In this document: in pieces, positions 23,358 to 34,073 of the stretch
Layout of the letters: the number at the start of each line of letters is the position of its first letter
How positions within the stretch are numbered: position 1 is the stretch's first letter
NCBI RefSeq assembly: GCF_024323335.1
Contig: NC_066581.1
Span: forward strand, 445,867,816 to 445,931,815
DNA: 64,000 nucleotides
From: Lathyrus oleraceus
Taxonomy: Eukaryota; Streptophyta; Magnoliopsida; Fabales; Fabaceae
Direction: 5' to 3'
Position numbers and translations under genes: made by a program
The notes under the pieces: model-generated
What the model saw: the letters and a program-made list of their open reading frames with translations, nothing else
The model's database searches: none
Told to the model about the DNA's origin: nothing

Positions 23358-24677
23358 GATATCATTATGATGCGCTTGGATAGACCAGCTCATGTATTTG
23401 CGGTTGAAGAAGTGAAAGATGATAAGCCATGGTATTATGATATCAAGTGCCTTCTCCAAAGTCAGACTTACCCGCCTGGGGCATCTGTTAAAGATAAGAA
23501 GACTTTGAGAAGATTATCCGGCAGTTTCTACCTCAATGGTAATGTGCTTTATAAGAGGAATTTTAACATGGTTCTGCTCAGATGTGGGGATAGACACGAA
23601 GCAAACCTGTTGATGATTGAAGTCCATGAAGGTTCATTTGGTACTCATTCCAATGGACATTCTATGGCTAACAAGATGTTGAGAGCAGGCTACTATTGGC
23701 TGACAATGGAGTCTGAGTGCTGCCAATATATGAAGAAATGCCACAAGTGTCAGATTTATGAGGATAAGATTCATGTTCCTTCGACACTTCTGAATGTTAT
23801 TTACTCACCATGGCCTTTCTCCATGTGTGGAATTGACATGATTGGCATGATAGAGCCAAAGGCATCGAACGGTCACCGCTTTATTCTTGTAGCCATTGAT
23901 TACTTCACCAAGTGGGTTGAAGCGGCATCGTATGCAAATGTGACTAGGAAGGTGGTTGTGAAGTTTATCAAGAATCAACTCATATGCCGATATGGTGTGC
24001 CAGACAAGATCATTACTGATAATGGATCTAACTTGAACAACTAGATGATGAAAGAGCTGTGTAGCGAGTTCAAGATTGCACATCATAATTCTTCTCCTTA
24101 CAGACCCAAGATGAATAGGGTTGTTGAAGCTGCTAATAAGAACATCAAGAAGATTATCCAAAAGATGGTTGTTACGTACAAAGATTGGCATGAGATTGTG
24201 CCATTTGCTTTGCATAGTTATCGTACATCTGTCCGCACTTCAACAGGGGCAACCCCTTTCTCTCTTGTCTATGGCATGGAGGTTGTGCTCCCCGTAGAGG
24301 TTGAGATCCCAACAATGAGAGTCTTGATGGAAGCCAAATTGACTGAGGCTGAATGGGTCCAGAGTCGTTATGACCAACTGAATTTTATTGAAGAGAAAAG
24401 ATTAATGGCCATGTGTCATGGTCAGTTATATCAGCAAAGGATGAAGAAAGCCTTTGATAAGAAGGTCAATCCTCGTGTGTTCTGAGAAGGTGACCTCGTG
24501 CTCAAAAAAGTCTTCTCTTTCGCGCCCGGTTCCAGGGGCAAGTGGACTCCAAACTATGAAGGTCCATATGTTGTTAAGAGAGCCTTTTCAGGCGGTGCTT
24601 TGATACTTACAACTATGGATGGGGAGGATTTCACTCGTCCTGTGAATTCAGATGCAGTCAAGAAATACTTCGCCTAA
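23358..24677 (+). pseudogene. pol C-terminus with integrase (E3), two premature stops
   Basis: Aligned by eye to E2 pol from about 12786 onward: it begins in the linker (MRLDRPAH), then the integrase zinc finger with CHKCQ, the core with CGIDMIG, ITDNGS and VEAANKN, and ends KYFA at the TAA of 24675-24677. In-frame stops are TAG at 24042-24044 and TGA at 24483-24485. The E2 motif KMNGAVEAANKN reads KMNRVVEAANKN here. The first part appears within a longer open frame starting at 23277 only because the E2 LTR end happens to be open. Confidence 0.88.
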
Positions 24678-26768
24678 AAATAAAAACAGAATAGCTCGCT
24701 AAGTTGAAAACCTGAAAGGGCGACTTAGGCAAAAATGAGCGTCTCATTAGATTAAAAACTCGAAAGGGCGGTCCAGGCAAAAATTAGAGACATGAAAAAA
24801 AATATATATCCCGCTAGATTCAGTACCTCACCCTGGGGAAATCTAGGCAAAAAGTAGGGATTTGGCAAGTAACTGCATCCTGACAAAACTTTGTTCTACA
24901 AGTGTCTTCTGTCAAAGACTCTCGCTCAGTCATCGTCAACTGAAACTTCAAATACATTGGATTCAGAGTTGGTGGAGAAATGGTCATTATGTTCAATGTA
25001 GCCCTTTTTCCAATATATATCACCAATTTCAAATTTGTAAAGATCCATGGAGTCTCGCCATTTGCGGACTACCATTCTATCAAATAAATTTGAGCCTTTA
25101 TCCAATTCTTTGCACTCTTATTTGTTTCTGTTTAACAAATGTTTGCATGTTTTAATTGATAAATATTATTGTTTTAAACAAATAAGGTTTTTATAAACTG
25201 TTTTTAAACAAAGTGAACATTCACAAAGACTAAAAGGATAAATGGGATGTCTTCAGTGCTCTCCCAAGGATAGTACGATCTCCAAAAGGTAAGACATTTT
25301 TTCATACTTCTGACATGTCTATGTCCTCTTCATCAGCTTTTGGGTTGTCTTCCCAGCAAGCGTAGAAAGAAAAAAACATTATCAACTCCCTAAAGAGTCT
25401 GGAGTTTTGGCCTCGATCTTTTAGAGATGTGTATACCTCTATATCAGGCGATAGCATTTGTGTTTTATCAATTATATGGTTGTCATCCCTTGTGGAGACT
25501 GACCTAAAATCCCTTATAGATTGATAAAAGTTGATATGCTATCTATTCACGAGGAGGTTTGTCTTTCCCAAATATGAGTAGAAGTCCTTGGCGGAGTAAG
25601 CATGTGTTCCCGGCATAGTTATCTTTCAGATATCTCTTAAGCAGTAGTTGCCTAGAGCAGTTGGTGAAGGGTTTGTTCCCCTTTTTTCACCCCTAGCATG
25701 ACACATGTTGCTGAAGGATTCGTTTTCGTCAGCCAAGGCAGTCTCCTTTGAGTTTGTCTACAGCTCATCCCCAATAGGGTTGCTCACAAGTTATCCCCAG
25801 TTTGGTCACCTACAGTTCATCCCTAGTAGGATTGCCTGATCTGAGCTTCATACTTTGTATTACCTCCGAGTCTGAGATCTCTTCCAGTATTGAGGGATTT
25901 TGAGGAAGATGTGTTGTTTCCTTCCCCAACGAAGCAATTTATTCCTTCTCCCATTAGCAGAGATGTCTCTCCAGCAATTAGAAGAGAATGTTTGATTGAT
26001 GTGTATCTGTTTGGTGGTTGTTCCCCACGGAATCTCACATCATCCCCTGATAAGATCCCCAGTAGAGTTCTTCAATGAAATATCTTATTGATATCTCTGC
26101 ATGTTCCCAAGCTGAGGCTTTGCTTATCCCTAACGGTGTTCTATGTCTCCTAGTATTAGATCATCCCCATCAAAGCTGATCTCTGTTGTGGGCCTGGCCT
26201 TTCTCTTTTGAGATGTTATACCGGATGTCCGTCCATTAATTCTTGGACTTGTTTGTGTTAGATATGTCTGTCTATCAGTATTAATCATACATAAACCACG
26301 CATATACATGCATAATTATAGCATTCAGATATTTATGTTGCATTTTGTGGCATATATCTTTGCTTGTTATCTCCTGTTGTTGGTGAAATATTTCTGCCCT
26401 AAGCAGATATTTGTGTCTGATCTCCCCATATAGAGTCAACCCCCATAGGCAAAAAGTGTATATCTTTCCTTCATTATTCCCCACTGAGTTATGACCTCGT
26501 GGATGATTGTTGTTTCAGTTTCCTCCCCAGTTGTGTATTGGGATGGAATCACTCCCCTGAGTTATATCCTCATCAGGTTGAGTCTTGTTTGATTGTATCT
26601 TTCTAGCTTGTTCCTAGATTGACTCCCTTTCTTGTTATTTCCCTGCGGTTCCCTATGGTTTAGTTGTTCAATTGCTCAGTAACCAGTAATTGTTCATCCT
26701 TTTCACCAGTGGACTTTGTGGACTTCTACCCAGTAACCGATAGTTTTAAGTCCTATTTCTGTGGTTTT

Positions 26769-27538
26769 CTACCCAGTAACCGGTAGATGTAATCCCCTCT
26801 TTGTTGGTTATCTTTATGCAATATTCGGTATTGATATTCCTTCATTTTTTAGTATACCACCCAGTAACCGGTGATACATCTCTCGGATGATTGCTTTTGT
26901 CAAGCAATTCATCCCCCCCGAGTCATCTTTCATTTACCCTTGTTTGGTAGTGATTGTTTCTCTTTCTGACTGGTCATCATTTTATACCCAGTAACCGGTA
27001 TCCCGATGTCCTTTCTCTTTGGTCGATTTGTCCTTTATTAACCCAGTAACCGGTTATGGATAATCTTCCATGCGAGTATGTTATCTACATTATGATGGTA
27101 ATAGATAATATATCTCATGCGCTCCTCAGTTGAAGTCTTTTTCTTCCCCAGTTGAGTAAGATTCGTATTTCCCTGTGGAATCGGATGCCCATCCTGTAAG
27201 TCGAGTTTTCTTTTTCAGCCCTCCTTTCGGATGATGAGTGTCTTGGATATTTTCCCAATTCACGCTTGGTTGGTCACCTATTATACACCCAGTAATCGGT
27301 ATCCTTGGTGTTCCTTCCTTCTGCTCTCTATTATGACTTTTTGTCCCCTGTGGAGTCAGATTTTCCTGAGTTGAGATGTGCCTTTTGGGTCCTCCTCAGA
27401 TGTTTCGGATGATTGATATCTTTCACCCTTATACCGGTCTTAGATATTCTTTCTCCTTGAGCTTGTTTTTCTCTCACCCAGTAACCGGTGATTTGACAAT
27501 ATGTCTCTCTTGGAGTTTATTACCTAGTAACCGGTAAT
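26769..27538 (+). repeat. Array of CAGTAAC-loop hairpins with covarying arms (E3)
   Basis: Arms around a CAGTAAC-type loop: CTACC/GGTAG (26769-26786), CACC/GGTG with outer GTAT/ATAC (26852-26877), ATACC/GGTAT (26984-27001), TAACC/GGTTA (27039-27056), TCACC/GGTGA (27474-27491) and ATTACC/GGTAAT (27519-27538). The variable base next to the ACC arm changes together with its partner. Confidence 0.7.
27076..27115 (+). other. Larger covarying hairpin, E3 copy
   Basis: Outer arms TTATCTA (27081-27087) and TAGATAA (27102-27108); inner arms CAT and ATG around TATG. It is homologous to the four copies in E2 at 16417-17005, with paired changes in both stems. Confidence 0.6.
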
Positions 27539-28011
27539 ATCTCTTTGTTTCTTCCTCAGCTGAGTCCTTTGTGGACATCCCCATAGGAGTCCGGATTTTT
27601 ATCCGAAGTATCCTTGTGGATAGTTTTGTTGTATTGGTATATTCCCCAATACATGCATCTTTGCGTCAGCTCGAGTTTTTCCGTTGATTTATTTTCGTGG
27701 AATCCCTTCGTGTCTCCCAGCAATTTTTCAAATCGTGATCTGCTCACGCATTCTACCTTATTTTCCCCAGAGTCTTTGTCTCCCCAGTGAGTGTATTACT
27801 CCTACGGACTCTTCAGTTTCTCCTGATTTCTTTTCCTTCGTGGCAATTATTCACCATGAAGATTTTGTTTTTGCATACTTACATTTGCATCATGAGGTCT
27901 CTTAGGGACCAAAATTCGTCTCTTTGTTATTATTTAAGCCCATTCTATCACGTCGAGACGAAGATTTTAACCTTCATATCTCTAGCTAGAATGACCTTAA
28001 ATAGGGGCATC

Positions 28012-28571
28012 TGTAAGACCATAATTTTGACCCTAGGATCCCTCATGGCATCATATCATTTGCTCATTGCATTGCCTCAAGGATCATAGCATGTGTGGCT
28101 CCTTTACCCTTGGGTGGTACTTGTGTGAGTGGTTTGAGATCACCAAGCATGCTTGAATTGTATATTATTTGCTTTTCTTACTTGTTTACTAACTAAAAGC
28201 ACAAAAATATGTCACTAACTCTTTTTGTTTTGAAGCTCAAGTGATCATGTGCTCCTTTGCTCCTAGGAGGCCCCTAAGCTCAATGAAGTGGCTAGACGAA
28301 GATGAGAGCAAGCATGACAATGGTCCATAAAGCTCCTAATCATCATATATGTCTTCCAAGTATCTCAATTTGCCAATTTGATCAAGATAAACCAAAGGGC
28401 TTGGGGATTGTTTCCCAAGGAAACCCTAATTCAACTGTGCATTGACTGTGCTTGCTCATGAAGCAACCTCAACCTATGATCAAATTCAATCAAGGTAAGT
28501 TCTTTCATTCATTATTTTATGCATATATGAGCCTATGTGACTATCCGCAATCATTCATTCATCAAGATTTG
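28012..28571 (+). repeat. E3 3' LTR, truncated after about 560 bp
   Basis: Starts TGTAAGACCATAATTTTGAC after the polypurine tract and resembles the first part of the E2 LTR (for example ccctcatggcatcatatcat). At about 28571 the sequence changes into copia integrase coding sequence. No TATA box or LTR end is present. Confidence 0.8.
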
Positions 28572-30547
28572 ATGTTTGGCGTACAATCAAATACTTCCAT
28601 GTGTTTGGTAGAAAATGTTACATCTTGATTGATTATGAACAAAGAAGGAAAATGGATCCCAAGAGTGATGAAGGAATATTTCTGGGCTATTCAACAAACA
28701 ATAGAGCATATAGATTCTTTAATTCCAGAACAAAAGTAATGATGGAATCTATCAATGTTGTGGTTGATGATCAATAGACAGATGTCATAGACGATGTTGA
28801 GACATCTCTAAATGATGCCCCATCTGATTTCCCAGACAAAAATAATGAGAGTGAACCTCCTCAAGTCGAACCTGAAGCTGACAAAATTAACAAGGGACTC
28901 TCCATCAGAATTCAGAAGGATCATCCCAAAGATCTCATTATAGGAGACCCAAATAAAGGGGTCACAACTAGATCAAGGGAAGTGATCTCACATGGTTGTT
29001 TTATGTCCAAGATTGAGCCTAGGAATGTCAAGGAAGCCTTTACTGATGAGTTCTGGACCAATGCCATGCAGGAAGAGTTAGGCCAATTCAAGAGAAATGA
29101 AGTATGGGAACTGGTTCCAAGATCTGAAGGAATAAATGTCATTGGAACAAAGTGGGTGTACAAGAATAAATCTGATGAACAAGGGGTGGTTACTAAAAAT
29201 AAAGCAAGATTAGTAGCACAGGAATACACTCAAGTTGAAGGAGTTGACTTTGATGAAACATTTTCCCCTGTAGCTCGCCTTGAGTCCATTAGACTATTGC
29301 TTTGAGTGGCATGTATTCTGAAGTTTAAACTGTTCCAAATGGATGTAAAAAGTGCCTTCTTGAATGGCTACTTAAATGAGGAAGTATATGTTGAACAACC
29401 TAAAGGATTCACAGATCCAAATCTTCCAAAGCATGTGTACAAGTTGAGGAAAGCCCTTTATGGTTTGAAACAAGCTCCTAAGGCTTGGTATGATAGACTT
29501 ACAGTGTTCCTCACTAACAATGGATACATGAAGGGAGGTATTGACAAGACCTTATTTGTTAAGAATGAAGGAGGAAAACTCATGGTGACTCAAATATATG
29601 TGGATGATATTGTGTTTGGTGGGATGTCAGATCAGATGGTCGAACATTTTGTGAAACAAATGCACTCTGAATTTGAGATGATCCTTGTGTGAGAGCTGAC
29701 CTATTTTCTTGGGCTACAAGTCAAGCAGATGGAAGATTCTATCTTTCTATCTCAAAGAAAATATGACAAAAAAAATGTTAAGAAGTTTGGCATGGAGAGT
29801 GTAAGTCATAAAAGGACACCTGCTCCTACACATCTGAAAGTCTCCAAAGATGAAAATGGTGTTAGTGTAGATCAAAGTCTATACATAAGCATGATAGGAA
29901 GTCTACTATATCTCACAGCAAGCAGACCTGACATTGCCTTTGCTGTAGGTGTTTGTGCTAAATATCAAGCTGAACAAAAAGTCAGTCACATAAACCAAGT
30001 GAAGAGGAGACTGAAATATATCAATGGCACCAGCGACTATGGGATGTTGTATACTCATGGTTCTGAATCTATGCTGACTGGATACTGTGATGCTGACTGG
30101 GATGGAAGTGTTGATGATAGGAAAAGCACATTAGGATGATGTTTCTTCTTGGGGAACCACTTGATATCATGGTTTAGTAAGAAACAAAATTGTGTGTCCC
30201 TTTCCACTGCTGAAGCTGGATACATTGCAGTTGGAAGTAGTTGTTCTCAACTGGTTTGGATGAAACAGATGCTAACTGAATACAATGTCACGCAAGATGT
30301 CATGACATTATACTGTGACAACCTGAGTGCTATAAATATTTCTAAGAATCCTATTCAGCACAGCAGGACAAAGCACATTGATATTCGTCATTACTTTATT
30401 AGAGAACTGGTGGAAGAGAAAATCATAGCCCTGAAGCATGTTACTTCTGAAATGCAATTAGATGACATATTTACAAAGGCTTTGAATGCTAATCAATTTG
30501 AATGTTTAAGAGGGAAATTATGGATTTGTATCCATGAGAATTTATAG
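28572..30547 (+). pseudogene. pol 3' part (E4): end of integrase, reverse transcriptase, RNase H; four in-frame stops
   Basis: Begins in the integrase tail (YFHVFGRKCYIL, then FLGYSTNNRAYRFF). Reverse transcriptase includes [20 protein letters not shown] and the catalytic YVDD at 29597-29608. RNase H includes YCDADWDG, LSTAEAGYIAVGS and HIDIRHYF. One frame runs throughout, broken by TAG near 28777 and TGA at 29303-29305, 29690-29692 and 30137-30139. The three TGA codons sit where related elements have glycine, as far as I recall. The frame ends at 30545-30547. Confidence 0.9.
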
Positions 30548-30715
30548 CAATTAATTTGGAGTGGAAAAGGTAATAAAAATATTGTCTGCCCACTTAAAAG
30601 AAAGTGCCCCATTTATGGTAAATCATTACCTAGTATTGGAACTACCATCTATAGAATTTTCACACGCAACCTCATCTCAACTACTTCCATCTTCCTCAAA
30701 CTTCATTGACCATCT
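30548..30715 (+). other. Spacer between pol and envelope-like ORF (E4)
   Basis: Short noncoding link of about 170 bp, normal for SIRE-type elements. No feature recognised. Confidence 0.4.
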
Positions 30716-32538
30716 TTGCTAGGGCAACAAAAATTCTTTCACAAGCTCAACAAGATGTCACAACATCCTTCATCTTCTAGTTCTAAAAACACCAAACATG
30801 CGCACAAAGTAAGAACACCCTCCATGAATTTTCTTAATGAGGACATTTTGGAAGTGATTCCCCTATCAGTCATCCTAGTTGACGCCCTTGGTCCATCCTC
30901 TACTGCAGGACATACTAAAGGTAACACTTCTGATAACCCTACCTCTAACGATGACATGCATCATACTGATCGTGTCATTAGAAATCATATCACGAGGATC
31001 CTAAATGAAGGACACTCAGTAAAGGGAGTTTCTACTCCCCTATCTAGAAGAGACCCTTCTCTTGAGGTTGGACCTCACAATGAGAAAGATGATTATTCAT
31101 CTAGGTCTGAGAAAGATATTGCTGCAGAAGGACTGTGTTCTTTAGGGAAAACCTTGCCTTGTAAGAAATCTGTAGATGCTTCTCAATCTAAGAAGCATGA
31201 CTCTGGCAAGAAGGTGATTGAATTGGAAGAAGAAAGCTCAGATGATGAAGATGACAATTGGCTTCATCACTTGAAGCCAAGTGTTGCAAAGAGAATGAAG
31301 ACCAGAAAGGGGAGGTATGTGGCTGAGATGATGACAACCAAAACTGATAAGAAGGCTACTGTTGTAAAGTGGAGGTAAAGAAGAGAAAGGTAAGAGGATG
31401 TTCTGATTCAGAGGAAGATGTTGAAGACGATGTCCCTGACATCTCTCCTATCAAAAGGTCAACTGTTATAAAATCTCCTGCTAAGGTTGCTGCTGTGCAC
31501 CTGGATAACATTTCCTTCCATCTTGAAGATGGTGCAGCCAAGTGGAAATTTGTAATCCAAAGGAAAGTATCTGTGGAAAGAGAACTGGGAAAGGATGTTG
31601 TGGAAGTTAATGAGGTTATGGACTTGATCAAGTTTGCTGGTTTAATGAAAACAGTTAGTGGGTAGTCTCAATGTTTTGAAGGTCTTGTTAAAGAGTTTGT
31701 GGTGAACATCCCTGAGGACATTGCTGACAAGAACAACAAAGAGTTTTGTAAGGTGTTTGTTAGAGGAGAGTGTGTGAAGTTTTCTCCAACTGTGATCAAT
31801 AAGTTCCTAGGAAGAGGAACAAAAGGTGTTGTTGAACTAGAGGCCACAGACAATGAAGTCTGTAGGAAAATAACTGCTGGACAGGTCAAGGAGTGGCCAA
31901 GCAAGAAGAATCTCTCTGCTAGAAAATTAACTGTGAAATATGCTATCTTGCATAAGATAGGGTCAGCAAACTGAGTACCAACAAATCACATCTCTACAAT
32001 CTCAAATGCTCTTGAAAGGCTCATATTTTCTATTGGAACTAAGCTTAATTTTGATTATGGAAGATTCATGTTTGAACAAATTGTCAAACATGCTTCTACA
32101 AATGCAGTGAAGCTGCCCATTGCGTTTCCCTCAATAATTTGTGGGATAATCCTAAGCCAGCAACCTGGAATACTAAGAACAAGTGATATCCCTAGTAGAA
32201 GAAAACCTCCATTGTCAGTTTATTACAAATTACTTTAAGGCAGTCATGTCAATGACATTGTCATGACATCCACTATAAAGAAGCCAACCTCTCAAGGCGG
32301 CCTGATTGCTAAACTGAAAGAGACCTGTAAGGAATTGGAGACTGGGATAAGGGTGGCTAAAGCTAGGAAAGAAGCTCTGGAGGTTTTGATTAATAGCTTG
32401 GAGCAAGGAGATATGGATAATGTTGGTCAAGCCAAGGACACAGATGCCCACACCTCAAGTGAGAGGTCTGAATCTCAAGATAAATCAAGTGGCAGTTCTG
32501 GATCTGAAGCTAATGAAGATGCTAGCTCCTCTGACTGA
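30716..32538 (+). pseudogene. Envelope-like / plant transposon-protein ORF (E4), frameshifted
   Basis: Four consecutive pieces (30716-31378, 31369-31665, 31699-31974, 32263-32538) in shifting frames read as one decayed protein. The N-terminal part is Ser-rich and charged (SQHPSSSSSKNTKH), with an acidic stretch ESSDDEDD. The middle has VVNIPEDIADKNNKEFCKV and CVKFSPTVINKFLGRGTKG, which resemble the so-called envelope-like or putative plant transposon protein of SIRE/Maximus elements. The C-terminal piece is helical and charged with a Ser-rich tail. Its function is not established and no clear transmembrane segment is visible. Confidence 0.7.
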
Positions 32539-33207
32539 GTGGTGGTGAAGATGGTTCCCCTGTTATGATGATTTGCTGTTCTGGATGCCTTGAAGTTTGA
32601 TGTTTTTTTTGGCAGTCTTGTTTTGATGCCTTGATGTAATTTTTGTGTTCTCTTTGTGATTTCTCTAGATTTCTTTTATCTCAGCTTATATAGATGTGTA
32701 TATTTGTGGTTCTGTAACACCTGACAATATGTTTTAACATTCGATATGTTATAACATTCTATGTGACATTCCATGTTGGACTAATAGACATTTATTTTGT
32801 CTCATTGGTCTCTTTGATCTATTTTGACTAAAAAGGGGGAGAAGTAGTAGCTTAAGGGAGAGTTGTAGAGGAGAGTTGCAGTTAATATGTGCTATGAAGT
32901 AGCTAGGCTATAAATAGATGACAACTGATGTTGAACAGAATGATGTTCTATGTTGTACAGGTGATGTTAAAGGAGATGTCAGATGGGGTGATGGATGTTA
33001 CAGGTGTTTTTGAAGGAGATGTCTGTGTTGAACATTAGGGGGAGAAGAAACACATATGTGCTTAATGTGTGTTTACTAGTTGCTATTATAGCTAGTAAAT
33101 ATGTGGTTTATTACTTCTGCTGCTGCTTAACTGTTGATATGTTTTTTTACTCTTGTGAACAAATGGACTGATATATGTTTTAGCCAAAACTATCCAAAGG
33201 GGGAGTT
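32539..33207 (+). other. E4 3' untranslated region and polypurine tract
   Basis: T-rich sequence without frames, containing aaaaagggggagaag near 32832 and attagggggagaag near 33036. It ends with the polypurine tract ccaaagggggagtt directly before the LTR at 33208. The repeated ggggag words are typical internal purine tracts of this lineage. Confidence 0.6.
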
Positions 33208-34051
33208 TGTTGGTTCTATGTGTTGGCAGCAATTTTGGTAAAACCTAGAGTGTTCACAAGTGTTGTCATGACATTTGTATACAGAACATTCAGTTTGAAT
33301 GTTATGTATTATGTGATTGCGTTTTTAATGCTAATCTATGTATGATTGAAGATATGATTAGACACGCAGTCAATCAGTAATTACAACCAGATTGACTTAT
33401 TTTCCAACAAGATATAATCAGCTGTCATGAGAAGATATGAATGGAAAATAGTTTTAGGGTTTTATGATGTCCAAGCCCAGCCAATTGCTTCTATATAAAG
33501 GACACGGAAAACCTGGTTTTATACACAAGAAATAATGAACGAAATATTGAGAGAGAAGAAGGGTTTGAGTCTTGTGTGGTCATGTGTATTGTAAGCCATT
33601 CATTCATCCATAAATGATTGAATTGGGCTGATTTTTGAGTTGTAATTTGTCCACTATAAGCTTTGAAGCATGAATGTGTGTTTACTTGATTGAAGCTTTT
33701 AAGTAAGATCAAGTATGTGTCTTTGAAGAGTGTCTTCTTTTCATTGTAATTCTTACTTTATATCACTGCTGTGATTGAGGGGGAGTGAGTAGGATCTCAT
33801 ATCTAAGAGTTCTTAGATAGAAGTCACACGGGTAGAGATTAGGTGAAAAGACTGTAACTTGAAGTTGTTTACTGAGAGTCTTTGAAGTTATTTTTTTTAG
33901 TGGATTTTCTTCCTAGCTTGGTAGCCCCCAGACGTAGGTGAGTTTCCACCGAACTGGATTAAAAATTGCTTGTATCTCTTGCATTACTGTTCTTTATCTT
34001 TTATCCTGTTTGTATTGTTCAGATATTAGTGTCGTGACATTACCTTCGACA
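33208..34051 (+). repeat. E4 3' LTR (about 0.84 kb)
   Basis: Starts TGTTGGTTCTATGTGTTGGC after the polypurine tract. A TATA box lies at 33492-33499 (tatataaa), giving a short U3 of about 285 bp. The right border is tentatively at the aca of 34049-34051; envelope-like coding sequence of E5 is certain from 34074 rightward. Confidence 0.65.
33492..33499 (+). promoter_or_regulatory. LTR TATA box (E4)
   Basis: tatataaa in cttctatataaaggacac, a strong match to a plant TATA element, about 30 bp before the likely start of the LTR transcript. Confidence 0.6.
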
Positions 34052-34073
34052 TCTCATATCTGATACTAGAATT

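Larger units (their letters stand above)
24678..28011 (+). other. E3 3' untranslated region
   Basis: No coding frame. It shares its start (gaaaacctgaaagggcg) and overall content with the E2 3' UTR. It carries about nine copies of the word CCCAGTAACCGGT or one-base variants between 26670 and 27540, most flanked by complementary arms. One larger hairpin lies at 27076-27115. It ends with the polypurine tract aaataggggcatc at 27999-28011. Confidence 0.7.
23358..28571 (+). mobile_element. E3: older Ogre retrotransposon, pol end to truncated 3' LTR
   Basis: Sequence homologous to the last part of E2 pol starts immediately after the E2 LTR. It is followed by a homologous 3' UTR and by an LTR start at 28012. 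The LTR stops after about 560 bp at the E4 junction. The upstream half of this element should lie left of the window, beyond E2 and E1. Confidence 0.85.
28572..34051 (+). mobile_element. E4: SIRE/Maximus-type Ty1/copia retrotransposon, 5'-truncated
   Basis: Plus-strand order is the end of integrase, reverse transcriptase, RNase H, an envelope-like ORF, a polypurine tract and a 3' LTR. The presence of an extra ORF after pol is typical of SIRE/Maximus copia elements of legumes. The 5' LTR, gag, protease and most of integrase are missing. The right end of the LTR is uncertain by about 25 bp. Confidence 0.85.
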
